Source: Cellvibrionaceae bacterium (GTDB taxonomy: Bacteria; Pseudomonadota; Gammaproteobacteria; Pseudomonadales; Cellvibrionaceae). Taken from it: DNA of 5,084 nucleotides. The DNA lies in contig JALUYN010000703.1 in assembly GCA_027012915.1 (NCBI GenBank), positions 1-5,084 of the forward strand. The letters run 5' to 3'. The notes below the pieces were generated by a model. That model was not told the DNA's origin. It saw only the letters and a program-made list of their open reading frames with translations, and ran no database searches. Shown here piece after piece: positions 1-5,084 of this stretch. Both the position numbers and the translations under genes were made by a program. Every line of letters starts with the position of its first letter. The stretch's first letter is position 1.

Positions 1-49
1 CGTCATAGAGGTTTTGTATGGGCAGTTTAAATGGTGCGTTGTTGTTCAT
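1..49 (-). CDS. 5' end of an unidentified third gene of the minus-strand operon (partial)
   Basis: Only the first 16 codons are inside the window, reading MNNNAPFKLPIQNLYD. The ATG shares bases with the stop codon of the thiolase gene in an ATGA overlap, which points to translational coupling. A good Shine-Dalgarno GGAG lies inside the thiolase 3' end (minus strand, 61-58), eight bases before the ATG, which supports this being a real start. Sixteen residues are too few to assign a family. Given the upstream paaN and thiolase genes, an enzyme of acyl-CoA metabolism such as an acyl-CoA ligase or dehydrogenase would fit, but that is only a guess from context. Confidence 0.7.
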   Translation of the reverse strand, partial: MNNNAPFKLPIQNLYD

Positions 50-1290
50 GCCGTTTTCTCCAGCACGGTTACCACGGTCGCCGCTTCTTCGGTTTCGTAA
101 AATCCGCCGCCATTCTCCGCTACTGCGATTCGGGCATTGGCCACTTGGCGTTGTTGAGCTTCCCCCCGTAGTTGGGTTGCCAGTTCGTGCAGTTGCATAA
201 TGCCGGTGGCCCCTACGGGGTGACCTTTCGAGACGAGTCCTCCGGATGGATTGACCGGAACCTTGCCGCCAAGTTTCGTATGTCCTGCTTCGGTAAAGGC
301 TCCACCTTCACCGATGGGGCAGAGGCCAAGGTTCTCAATCTGCTGAATTTCAGCGTAGGCACTGGCGTCGTGGACTTCGACGACGTCGATATCCTGGGGA
401 TCTATGGCGGCTTGATCGTAGGCATCAAGCGCTGCCAGTCTGCCTATGTGCTGGGCAAAGTCGTCGGCAGCGCGATCGGTGCCGCTAACCAAACTGATGC
501 CGCGAATTTTTATTGCTCGCTGGCTGTTATAACGTTTCAAGGCATCGCCCGAGCATACTATCGTCGCGGCGGCACCATCGGAAATGGGCGCGCACATGGG
601 CAGGGTAAATGGCCAGGCGATCAGGCGACCGTTGAGAACTTCTTCAATGCTCATATCATCGCGATATTGGGCCAGGGGATTCATGGTCGAGTGCCAGTGA
701 TTTTTCGCAGCCGCCGCTGCAAATTGTCTCTGCGTCGTACCAAAAGTTTGCATATGCAGGCGAGCCTGTGCCGCGTAGCTGTCCATAAAAAAGCTGCGTT
801 GCCCGGTATCCTGCAGGCGCAATTCTTCGGGAATCAAATCCGTACACATTCCCAATACGCGTTTATGAAATTCATCAATGCGGTGGATATCCGTTCCGCC
901 TTTGAAGGCATTGAACATGGCGTCGCGCTTATCCGGGAAGAACATTTTTTCTGCGCCCACGACCAAAGTGGTATCGCACAGCCCGGCTTTAATGTGCGCC
1001 ACAGCTTGTAATAGAGCAGTGGAGCCGGAAGCGCAAGCGTTCTCCACATTGGTAATGGGTATGCGTTGAAACCCAAGGGGGCGCAGCGCACATTGGCCAC
1101 GTACACCGTTTTGACCTTCGAGCAGACCCTGGCGAGTGTTGGAAAACCAGGCCGCTTGAATGTCTTCAACTTTGGCACCAGCATCTCGCAGGGCCAGATC
1201 TACAGCTTCACGGGTAAGGTCCTTTACGCTGCGCTCTACGAATTTGCCGAGACCGGTCATGCCGATCCCGAGGATATATACATCAGTCAT
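46..1290 (-). CDS. Thiolase-superfamily protein, SCP2-thiolase-like (acetyl-CoA acetyltransferase family)
   Basis: A 414-residue cytoplasmic thiolase-fold enzyme, a normal length for the family, with the typical start MTDVYILGIGMT. The nucleophilic cysteine is C86 in NACASGSTAL. The second half carries HDASAYAEI (H307) where biosynthetic and degradative thiolases have NEAFA, and GHPVGATG (H357) for the catalytic histidine. Near the C-terminus, ENGGG (N393-G396) stands where canonical thiolases have the second catalytic cysteine in a CxG motif. H307 plus the lost second cysteine match the SCP2-thiolase/lipid-transfer-protein branch, not PaaJ or FadA. The likely role is thiolytic cleavage, or a retro-aldol or condensation reaction, on an acyl-CoA; the substrate cannot be read. 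Only a weak ribosome site (GAAG) precedes the ATG, and no other start is in frame nearby. It lies 152 bases after paaN on the same strand and overlaps the next gene by four bases, so these probably form one operon. Confidence 0.9.
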   Translation of the reverse strand: MTDVYILGIGMTGLGKFVERSVKDLTREAVDLALRDAGAKVEDIQAAWFSNTRQGLLEGQNGVRGQCALRPLGFQRIPITNVENACASGSTALLQAVAHIKAGLCDTTLVVGAEKMFFPDKRDAMFNAFKGGTDIHRIDEFHKRVLGMCTDLIPEELRLQDTGQRSFFMDSYAAQARLHMQTFGTTQRQFAAAAAKNHWHSTMNPLAQYRDDMSIEEVLNGRLIAWPFTLPMCAPISDGAAATIVCSGDALKRYNSQRAIKIRGISLVSGTDRAADDFAQHIGRLAALDAYDQAAIDPQDIDVVEVHDASAYAEIQQIENLGLCPIGEGGAFTEAGHTKLGGKVPVNPSGGLVSKGHPVGATGIMQLHELATQLRGEAQQRQVANARIAVAENGGGFYETEEAATVVTVLEKTA

Positions 1291-1303
1291 AGTTGTTCTT
1301 CGT

Positions 1304-1315
1304 ACTTTCGAAAGT
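1304..1315. repeat. 12-bp perfect palindrome just upstream of the thiolase start
   Basis: ACTTTCGAAAGT is a perfect dyad with no spacer, 14 bases before the thiolase ATG on the minus strand and five bases from the left arm of the larger inverted repeat. In the mRNA it sits near the ribosome-binding region, so it could be a protein-binding dyad or help occlude the start. It could also be chance: the bases are simple runs of A, T and C. Function is unproven. Confidence 0.4.
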
Positions 1316-1319
1316 GAAA

Positions 1320-1413
1320 GCCAAAAGTAGGGCCCACAGGGTATGAGTCTATTTCTTCAGCGTTGTGTCAAAGCTGGAGATTGCTTCGTGCCTTCATAGG
1401 CCCTACTTTTGGC
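1320..1413. repeat. Perfect 15-bp inverted repeat with nested hairpin between paaN and thiolase gene
   Basis: GCCAAAAGTAGGGCC at 1320-1334 is matched exactly by its reverse complement GGCCCTACTTTTGGC at 1399-1413, with 64 bases between the arms. Inside lies a second hairpin: CTTCAGC (1355-1361) pairs with GCTGGAG (1373-1379), with one G-T pair and an 11-base loop. The whole unit fills much of the only sizeable gap in the minus-strand operon. It could fold in the mRNA after the paaN stop and act as a stabiliser, attenuator or partial terminator; the minus-strand exit has only a broken T-run (TTTCACTTT), so it is not a standard intrinsic terminator. It could also be a miniature repetitive element (MITE or REP-like), although I see no flanking target duplication. 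No reading frame of interest is inside. Confidence 0.7.
1343..1371 (-). promoter_or_regulatory. Possible internal promoter for the thiolase gene
   Basis: On the minus strand a perfect -35 hexamer TTGACA (1371-1366) is followed after 17 bases by ACTCAT (1348-1343), which matches only three positions of the -10 consensus and lacks the usual leading TA. The site lies within the loop of the inverted repeat, about 55 bases before the thiolase ATG. It could give the thiolase and following gene expression independent of paaN. The weak -10 makes this tentative. Confidence 0.22.
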
Positions 1414-1442
1414 GCACGCTCCTTGCGATAACGGCACTGGGT

Positions 1443-3119
1443 TCAGTCGACCATGATTTTGCGCTGCACGATGCGAAAGCGGCTGGCTACAAAAGCCAGA
1501 TCTGTGAGGCAGGCGTTACCCGCGGGGTTGAGACCGGTGACATGATAATCGCTGTAGGCGGCGGCGAAGTTGATGGGCATACCCATTAGATTGCATGCCA
1601 CCGAAGCGCCTGCGTTGTTGTAGGCATCCTGGGCTTCTTCCAGAAACTCCGCATCGACCGAGTAGACGTGAGACGTAATCGCTCCGCGCTCGCGAGCATC
1701 GCCGGTTGCCGCATTCAGGCAGCTTTGCGCACTTTCTCCCTTGATCAAAAACGACACAGGGCCAAACAGTTCCTCGCGGTACATGTCGCTTTCTTTTTGC
1801 GTAACCGCGATCATCAGTGGTGTAGCGGTGCGCGCGTTGGGGAACCCGGGATTGTCATAAGGGCCAGAGCGGCGCAACAGGCGGCCGCGTTGCTCGCCTT
1901 CGAGCGTCAAACGTTCGATGGTTTGGTATATGGTGTCGTTTACCAGAGTGCCACACAGGAAGGCTGCATGTTTGGGGTCGGCCAGGTGTGTTTCTACCGC
2001 ATCCACCAAAGCAGCGGCGACTTCGTCAAAGCTAACTCTTTCGCCGTTGACGAGAATACCGTCGCTGGGGATGTGGATGTTCTGCACGCTGGTGCACATT
2101 TGTGCCGAAGCCTGGCACAGCGAGTGGGCGATGGCCTTGCACATCCCGGCAAGATTATCGGTTGATTCGACAACCACGGAATTGCAACCGGCGGTTTCGG
2201 TATACACCAGAGAGTTGCGACAATTTTGCTCGATCCACTCGCCAAATGTGGGGCCGCCAGTGAAATCGATAATTCGTGTATCAGGGTGTTCAAGCAATTG
2301 CATGGTGGCGGGTTCTTCACGGGTGTCAGCTACCATGGTTACCAGATTTGGATCAAAGCCGGCTTCTTGCAGAACTTCTCGGCAAACACTGACTACCAAG
2401 GCTACGGGCAGAATGCCGCTTGGGTGGGGCTTAAATACTACCGGGTTACCTGTTGCCAGGCTGGCACAGAGTGCGGGGTAGCCATTCCACAGAGGGAAAG
2501 TGGCGCAGCAGACGTTAACGCTGATGCCCCGTGGCATCAGTTTGAATTTCTTTTCCAGTTTGGCGGCGCCGTCGGCGCCAAAGGTGCGCTGCCAGTCAGC
2601 GCTTTGCGGTACATCGCGCATGGCCTTGTAGGCGTAAACCAGCGCTTCCAGACCTCGGTCCAGAGCATTGGCACCACTGCCGGCAAACGCCATGATGTAA
2701 CTTTGCCCCGCGGTGTGCATTGTGGCGTGGGCATTTTCAAATAGCTGCGCGGCACAGCGGTCGAGTATTTCCAGGCAGATACCCATGCGGGTTTCGACGC
2801 TGGCATCACGCCAGGCTGGCATTGCGTCGCGGATGCTTTGGTAGAGTGCTTCGACGTCCACTTTGGGGTAGGTGATGCCCAGAGGTTCCTGAGTGTAAGG
2901 TGATACTTCTGCGCCGGTGCGACCTATCTCTCCCGGTTGTTGCAGCGGATAGTCTTTACCCAACAGGGCTTCAAAGCGGGCTTTGCCCGCGGCGGGGATT
3001 TCCTTGCCGTGAATCTTGCTGCTCGGACTTTCGGTGTAGGCGGTCCAGGAGTAGCGTTTTTCGCAGGCGTCCAGGGCTTTGTCGAGGGTTGCTTGATGCT
3101 TTTCAAACCAGGCGTTCAT
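1443..3119 (-). CDS. paaN: Phenylacetic acid degradation protein PaaN, aldehyde-dehydrogenase-only type
   Basis: A 558-residue cytoplasmic NAD(P)-dependent aldehyde dehydrogenase of the PaaN family. In order: KPHP (K230) of the cofactor site; DFTGGPTFGEW (about 285-295), equivalent to the FTGS loop; ETAGCNS with the general base E308; SAQMCTS with catalytic cysteine C342; and EELFGPV (449-455). The divergent forms ETAGCNS and QMCTSVQN are characteristic of PaaN rather than ordinary aldehyde dehydrogenases. In the phenylacetyl-CoA route the family oxidises the ring-opened 3-oxo-5,6-dehydrosuberyl-CoA semialdehyde to its acid. E. coli PaaZ (about 680 residues) fuses this activity to a MaoC-type hydratase; this protein ends with the dehydrogenase, so ring hydrolysis would need a separate hydratase, not seen here. 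A purine-rich AGAGAG ends six bases before the ATG. It is the first gene of the minus-strand operon and is divergent from a HxlR regulator. The fold and family are secure; the physiological substrate is inferred. Confidence 0.9.
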   Translation of the reverse strand: MNAWFEKHQATLDKALDACEKRYSWTAYTESPSSKIHGKEIPAAGKARFEALLGKDYPLQQPGEIGRTGAEVSPYTQEPLGITYPKVDVEALYQSIRDAMPAWRDASVETRMGICLEILDRCAAQLFENAHATMHTAGQSYIMAFAGSGANALDRGLEALVYAYKAMRDVPQSADWQRTFGADGAAKLEKKFKLMPRGISVNVCCATFPLWNGYPALCASLATGNPVVFKPHPSGILPVALVVSVCREVLQEAGFDPNLVTMVADTREEPATMQLLEHPDTRIIDFTGGPTFGEWIEQNCRNSLVYTETAGCNSVVVESTDNLAGMCKAIAHSLCQASAQMCTSVQNIHIPSDGILVNGERVSFDEVAAALVDAVETHLADPKHAAFLCGTLVNDTIYQTIERLTLEGEQRGRLLRRSGPYDNPGFPNARTATPLMIAVTQKESDMYREELFGPVSFLIKGESAQSCLNAATGDARERGAITSHVYSVDAEFLEEAQDAYNNAGASVACNLMGMPINFAAAYSDYHVTGLNPAGNACLTDLAFVASRFRIVQRKIMVD

Positions 3120-3327
3120 GGTTCTCTCTGTGCTCTCTATTTAGTTTCGGATCGCGGTAAGTTTTGTGGTCGGCAAGTTCAATGCATTTGACTGGTCTAG
3201 GTAGTCTGTCAGTGAAAGTAACTTGTTTAATTAGACTAACAGCCCAAAGTGGTACAGGCAAGCCAAAACCCTGGCAAATAGCAGTGTCAGTGTTTATCCG
3301 AAAGGGGAATTCCAGTAGGATTCACCC
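3120..3327. promoter_or_regulatory. Divergent intergenic control region between paaN and the HxlR-type regulator
   Basis: This 208-base gap has no convincing gene and must hold the promoters of both paaN (minus) and the regulator (plus). For paaN a weak candidate is TTGCCT (3261-3256) with a 17-base spacer to TAGTCT (3238-3233). For the plus strand there is a good -35-like TTGACT (3188-3193) but no acceptable -10 at normal spacing. The octamer TGTCAGTG occurs twice in direct orientation (3207-3214 and 3285-3292). Regulators of this type commonly bind such divergent gaps, so autoregulation and control of paaN are likely by analogy; no site is proven. The plus gene has an AGGA ribosome site at 3317-3320. 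Confidence 0.5.
3202..3238. promoter_or_regulatory. Candidate operator: TAGTCT/AGACTA inverted pair
   Basis: TAGTCT (3202-3207) and its reverse complement AGACTA (3233-3238) are spaced 31 bases start to start, close to three helical turns, so both would face the same side of DNA. The right arm coincides with the tentative -10 of the paaN promoter, a position suited to repression. Arms of six bases are short and could occur by chance in an A+T-rich stretch; confidence is low. Confidence 0.28.
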
Positions 3328-4251
3328 ATGCAAGCAGCCCAACAATTACTGTCCAATCCGGTGGCCCGAGGCCTGAATATACTCGGTGATCGCTGGACCA
3401 TTCTGATCCTTCGTGAAGTCTTTCTCGGCAAGCACCGATTTGAGGAATTCCGCCAGAGTACGGGAGCCTCTCGGGGTACCTTGTCGAAGCGCCTGGAAAC
3501 TCTGGTGCTTAATGGAATTCTCTACAAGAACCCCTATCAAACCACGCCGTTACGCTATGAGTATCGCCTTACCGACAAGGGCCTGGGATTGTATCCCTGG
3601 GCACTGCTGATTTGGCAGTGGGAGACCCGTTGGGCTGGCGCAGAGATGGCGGACTTGCCGACACAGCTGTTTCATAACACTCATGGTGGTCACGAACTTA
3701 AGCCACTGGCGGTATGTCGTCACTGTGGCGAAGCGTTGCACTACGATGATGTCGACCGGGTGGTGAGCGAAGACAATAGTGATGCGTCCCCCAAAGGCTT
3801 GAAGGCCATTGGCAATCAGCGCCGTTCACGCAATGCTGCCAGCAATGAGCAATTGCTGGGACATATTACCGATATCATTGGTGATCGCTGGACGTTGCTG
3901 TTAATGGCTGCGTCTTTTGTGGGATTGGCTCGTTACGACGATTTCCGGCAGCAATTGGGCGTGGCCACCAATATTCTCGCAGATCGCCTGAAGTTGTTGG
4001 TGGAGACCGGCATTTTTGAGCGTCAGGAATATCAGTCCAATCCGCCTCGCTTCGAATACAAGCTGACAGAAAAGGGCAAGGCACTGTACCCCCAGACCAT
4101 GGCTTTGCGACAGTGGGTTTTGGAGTGGTTGCCGAAGGTAAATCACCCCCTGACTCTGAAGCATCGCCCCTGTGGCCACGTGCTGGCCACAGACGTAATC
4201 TGCGAAACCTGCAACGATGCGCCCAAGCCCGACGCTGTGCAGTTCAATTGA
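3328..4251 (+). CDS. Tandem-domain HxlR-family winged-helix transcriptional regulator
   Basis: A 307-residue DNA-binding protein made of two HxlR modules; ordinary HxlR proteins have one and are about 100-150 residues. Module 1 spans about residues 6-103 (NILGDRWTILILREVFLG, FRQSTGASRGTLSKRLETL, RYEYRLTDKGLGLYP). Module 2 spans about 176-269 (DIIGDRWTLLLMAASFVG, LGVATNILADRLKLLVETG, RFEYKLTEKGKALYP). Each is followed by a cysteine-containing tail: CRHC (C130, C133) after module 1, and CGH plus CETC (C282, C292, C295) after module 2, suggesting a small metal-binding ribbon. A linker rich in Asn, Ser and Arg (about 145-172) joins the halves. The two wings probably let one chain act as a pseudo-dimer. 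The start is supported by AGGA seven bases before the ATG. It is divergent from paaN, whose operon it probably regulates; the ligand and the sign of control are unknown. A small PCP_red gene follows after a 24-base gap. Confidence 0.92.
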   Translation: MQAAQQLLSNPVARGLNILGDRWTILILREVFLGKHRFEEFRQSTGASRGTLSKRLETLVLNGILYKNPYQTTPLRYEYRLTDKGLGLYPWALLIWQWETRWAGAEMADLPTQLFHNTHGGHELKPLAVCRHCGEALHYDDVDRVVSEDNSDASPKGLKAIGNQRRSRNAASNEQLLGHITDIIGDRWTLLLMAASFVGLARYDDFRQQLGVATNILADRLKLLVETGIFERQEYQSNPPRFEYKLTEKGKALYPQTMALRQWVLEWLPKVNHPLTLKHRPCGHVLATDVICETCNDAPKPDAVQFN

Positions 4252-4275
4252 GTTTTATTTTAAGAGATGTAATCC

Positions 4276-4452
4276 GTGAGCAAAGTCGAAATTCAGTGGG
4301 AGCAAGACGCTCTCGATCGTATCAATCAAGCCCCGTTTTTTATTCGTGGCGTGGCCAAACGCAAGGTGGAAAAAGTCGCTCTGCGTATGGGGCAAGGCAC
4401 TGTGACACTGGCGTTGGTGGAGCAGGTTAAACAGGACAATATGAAAAAGTAG
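4276..4452 (+). CDS. Small stand-alone PCP_red-domain protein (58 residues)
   Basis: A GTG-started reading frame of 58 residues with AAGAG (4262-4266) nine bases upstream; an ATG at 4268 is useless because TAA follows at once. The protein runs VSKVEIQWEQDALDRI, then APFFIRGVAKRKVEKVALRM and a tail with TVTLALVEQV. The pattern W, then A..R, then P-F-F-I-R-G, then K-R-K-V-E-K-x-A, then a thr/val helix is that of the PCP_red domain, known as the C-terminal part of the ChlB/BchB subunit of light-independent protochlorophyllide reductase. The domain also occurs as free small proteins in non-phototrophs, where its job is not established. The protein is basic in its middle, has no signal peptide or membrane segment, and is probably cytoplasmic. 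It follows the regulator by 24 bases and is followed by a strong terminator, so the two are probably co-transcribed. Family recognition is by motif memory; a chlorophyll role is not implied. Confidence 0.8.
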   Translation: MSKVEIQWEQDALDRINQAPFFIRGVAKRKVEKVALRMGQGTVTLALVEQVKQDNMKK

Positions 4453-4479
4453 TGCCCCACGTATTGTGAGGCATGTGGA

Positions 4480-4516
4480 GGGGGTGAAGTGGAGAATCTA
4501 CGTCGCCCCCTTTTTT
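4480..4516 (+). terminator. Strong intrinsic terminator of the regulator/PCP_red transcript
   Basis: GGGGG (4480-4484) begins a 14-pair stem closed by CCCCC (4506-4510), with a GAA loop at 4494-4496. The stem has two G-T pairs and a single A-G mismatch (4488/4502). A run of six T residues (4511-4516) follows directly. It lies 27 bases after the small gene's stop. On the minus strand the hairpin has no T-run, so it is directional, although it sits just past the 3' end of the convergent kinase gene. Confidence 0.9.
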
Positions 4517-4543
4517 GTTTCGGTCTTTAGTTTTCTATGTTAT

Positions 4544-5084
4544 CTATCCTGGCGACTCATCTCTGGGCTCGTTAAAGAACCGCAATATTAGTTCCAGGTC
4601 TTTGGGCTTGATGGGCTTGGCCAGATGCTTGTCCATGCCCACTGCAAAGCAGCGCTCAATCAAGTCCGTCAGCGCGTGGGCGGTCAGCGCGCAGATATAA
4701 ATCGGCGACAATTGCTGCTCATCCTCAAAAGCGCGGATCTTCTGAGTGGCTTCATAGCCATCCATTATTGGCATGTCGCAATCCATAAAGATTGCGTCGT
4801 AGGACGTGGGATTTGTGGTGTATTGCTCAAGCGCTTCCTGCCCATTCTCTGCGACATCGTAGGTGACACCGCTGCGATCCAGCATGGCGCCAGCAACTTT
4901 AACATTGACGCTGTTGTCTTCCACCAGTAGCACATGCATGCCGTGAAAGACGTCTCGCTCGGTTTTGTTGTCGCTATGAAGTTTGACATCGTAGTTTACG
5001 GTGAGCGGAATGCGAATGGTAAAACTGGAGCCTTGGTCCGGTTCGCTTTCTACGCTGATCTTGCCGTCAAACAGTTCGGTAAGT
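4544..5084 (-). CDS. Hybrid sensor histidine kinase, C-terminal part with receiver domain (partial)
   Basis: The frame is open to the right edge, so the start and sensor domain are outside; 179 residues are visible. The first part, DGKISVESEPDQGSSFTIRI, is the G2 end of a HATPase_c kinase domain, with the glycine-serine box that closes over ATP. A linker of about 20 residues leads to a CheY-like receiver (about 49-172): acidic pair E55-D56 in VLLVEDN, phospho-acceptor D101 in FMDCDMPIMDG, switch threonine T134 in ALTA, and the conserved lysine K156 in AKPI. All key receiver residues are present, so it is probably active in an intramolecular His-to-Asp phosphorelay. No histidine phosphotransfer domain follows; the protein stops about seven residues after the receiver. 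It is convergent with the PCP_red gene and its link to the other genes is not evident. Confidence 0.93.
   Translation of the reverse strand, partial: LTELFDGKISVESEPDQGSSFTIRIPLTVNYDVKLHSDNKTERDVFHGMHVLLVEDNSVNVKVAGAMLDRSGVTYDVAENGQEALEQYTTNPTSYDAIFMDCDMPIMDGYEATQKIRAFEDEQQLSPIYICALTAHALTDLIERCFAVGMDKHLAKPIKPKDLELILRFFNEPRDESPG

Noticed and set aside
172..1011. Long plus-strand open frame of 279 codons
   Set aside because: It is antisense to the thiolase gene, whose translation shows clear catalytic motifs; the plus-strand product resembles no family and has no ribosome site. It is a shadow of a GC-rich codon pattern.
1320..1413. Integron attC site
   Set aside because: The length and hairpin shape fit, but the arms lack the GTTRRRY/RYYYAAC core sites and no gene-cassette arrangement or integrase is present.
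1320..1413. Intrinsic terminator after paaN
   Set aside because: The loop is 64 bases and the minus-strand exit has an interrupted T-run, unlike the compact GC stem and T-run at 4480-4516.
1668..2744. Several plus-strand open frames opposite paaN
   Set aside because: They overlap one another and the well-supported paaN gene, and show no domain-like features.
4268..4273. ATG near the end of the regulator/PCP_red gap as a start codon
   Set aside because: It is followed immediately by TAA, so no protein results; GTG at 4276 is the workable start.
4113..4430. Plus-strand 105-codon frame crossing the end of the regulator and the PCP_red gene
   Set aside because: It runs through two better-supported genes in another frame and its translation is low in hydrophobic pattern and rich in Arg, Ser and Gly, typical of a shadow.
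4544..4939. Stand-alone response regulator starting at the ATG at 4939
   Set aside because: The frame continues upstream without a stop into a HATPase_c G2 motif to the window edge, so the receiver is the C-terminal part of a hybrid kinase.

Overview
The window looks like chromosomal DNA of a Gram-negative proteobacterium, most likely a gammaproteobacterium with broad catabolic ability. That placing is an inference from gene content (a PaaN-type aldehyde dehydrogenase, an SCP2-like thiolase, a HxlR regulator, a hybrid histidine kinase and a small PCP_red protein), short intergenic gaps and a GC content in the low-to-mid 50s by eye. No species can be named from the sequence.

Layout. The left 3.1 kb is a minus-strand block read from right to left: paaN (1443-3119), a 152-base gap with a striking inverted repeat, a thiolase-family gene (46-1290), and the first 16 codons of a third gene overlapping the thiolase stop by ATGA and leaving the window. 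A 208-base divergent intergenic region (3120-3327) separates paaN from a plus-strand pair: a HxlR-type regulator with two complete winged-helix modules (3328-4251) and, 25 bases after its stop, a 58-residue protein that is essentially one isolated PCP_red domain (4276-4452). A strong intrinsic terminator (4480-4516) closes that pair. The right end is the C-terminal part of a convergent minus-strand hybrid sensor histidine kinase (4544 to beyond 5084).

How the parts may work together. The divergent layout suggests that the tandem HxlR protein controls the paaN-thiolase-third gene operon and perhaps itself. The operon encodes a CoA-linked semialdehyde dehydrogenase and a thiolase-superfamily enzyme, as expected for breakdown of an aromatic or other CoA-bound acid. 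The ring-epoxidase (paaABCDE) and hydratase genes of the classical phenylacetate route are not visible. The PaaN here has no MaoC hydratase domain, so the substrate may not be phenylacetate.

The least ordinary items are the free-standing PCP_red domain behind a regulator, the duplicated HxlR-plus-cysteine-motif architecture with one motif decayed, and the 15-bp perfect inverted repeat with a nested hairpin between paaN and the thiolase gene. I do not see a defence system, CRISPR array, tRNA, rRNA or recognisable insertion sequence.
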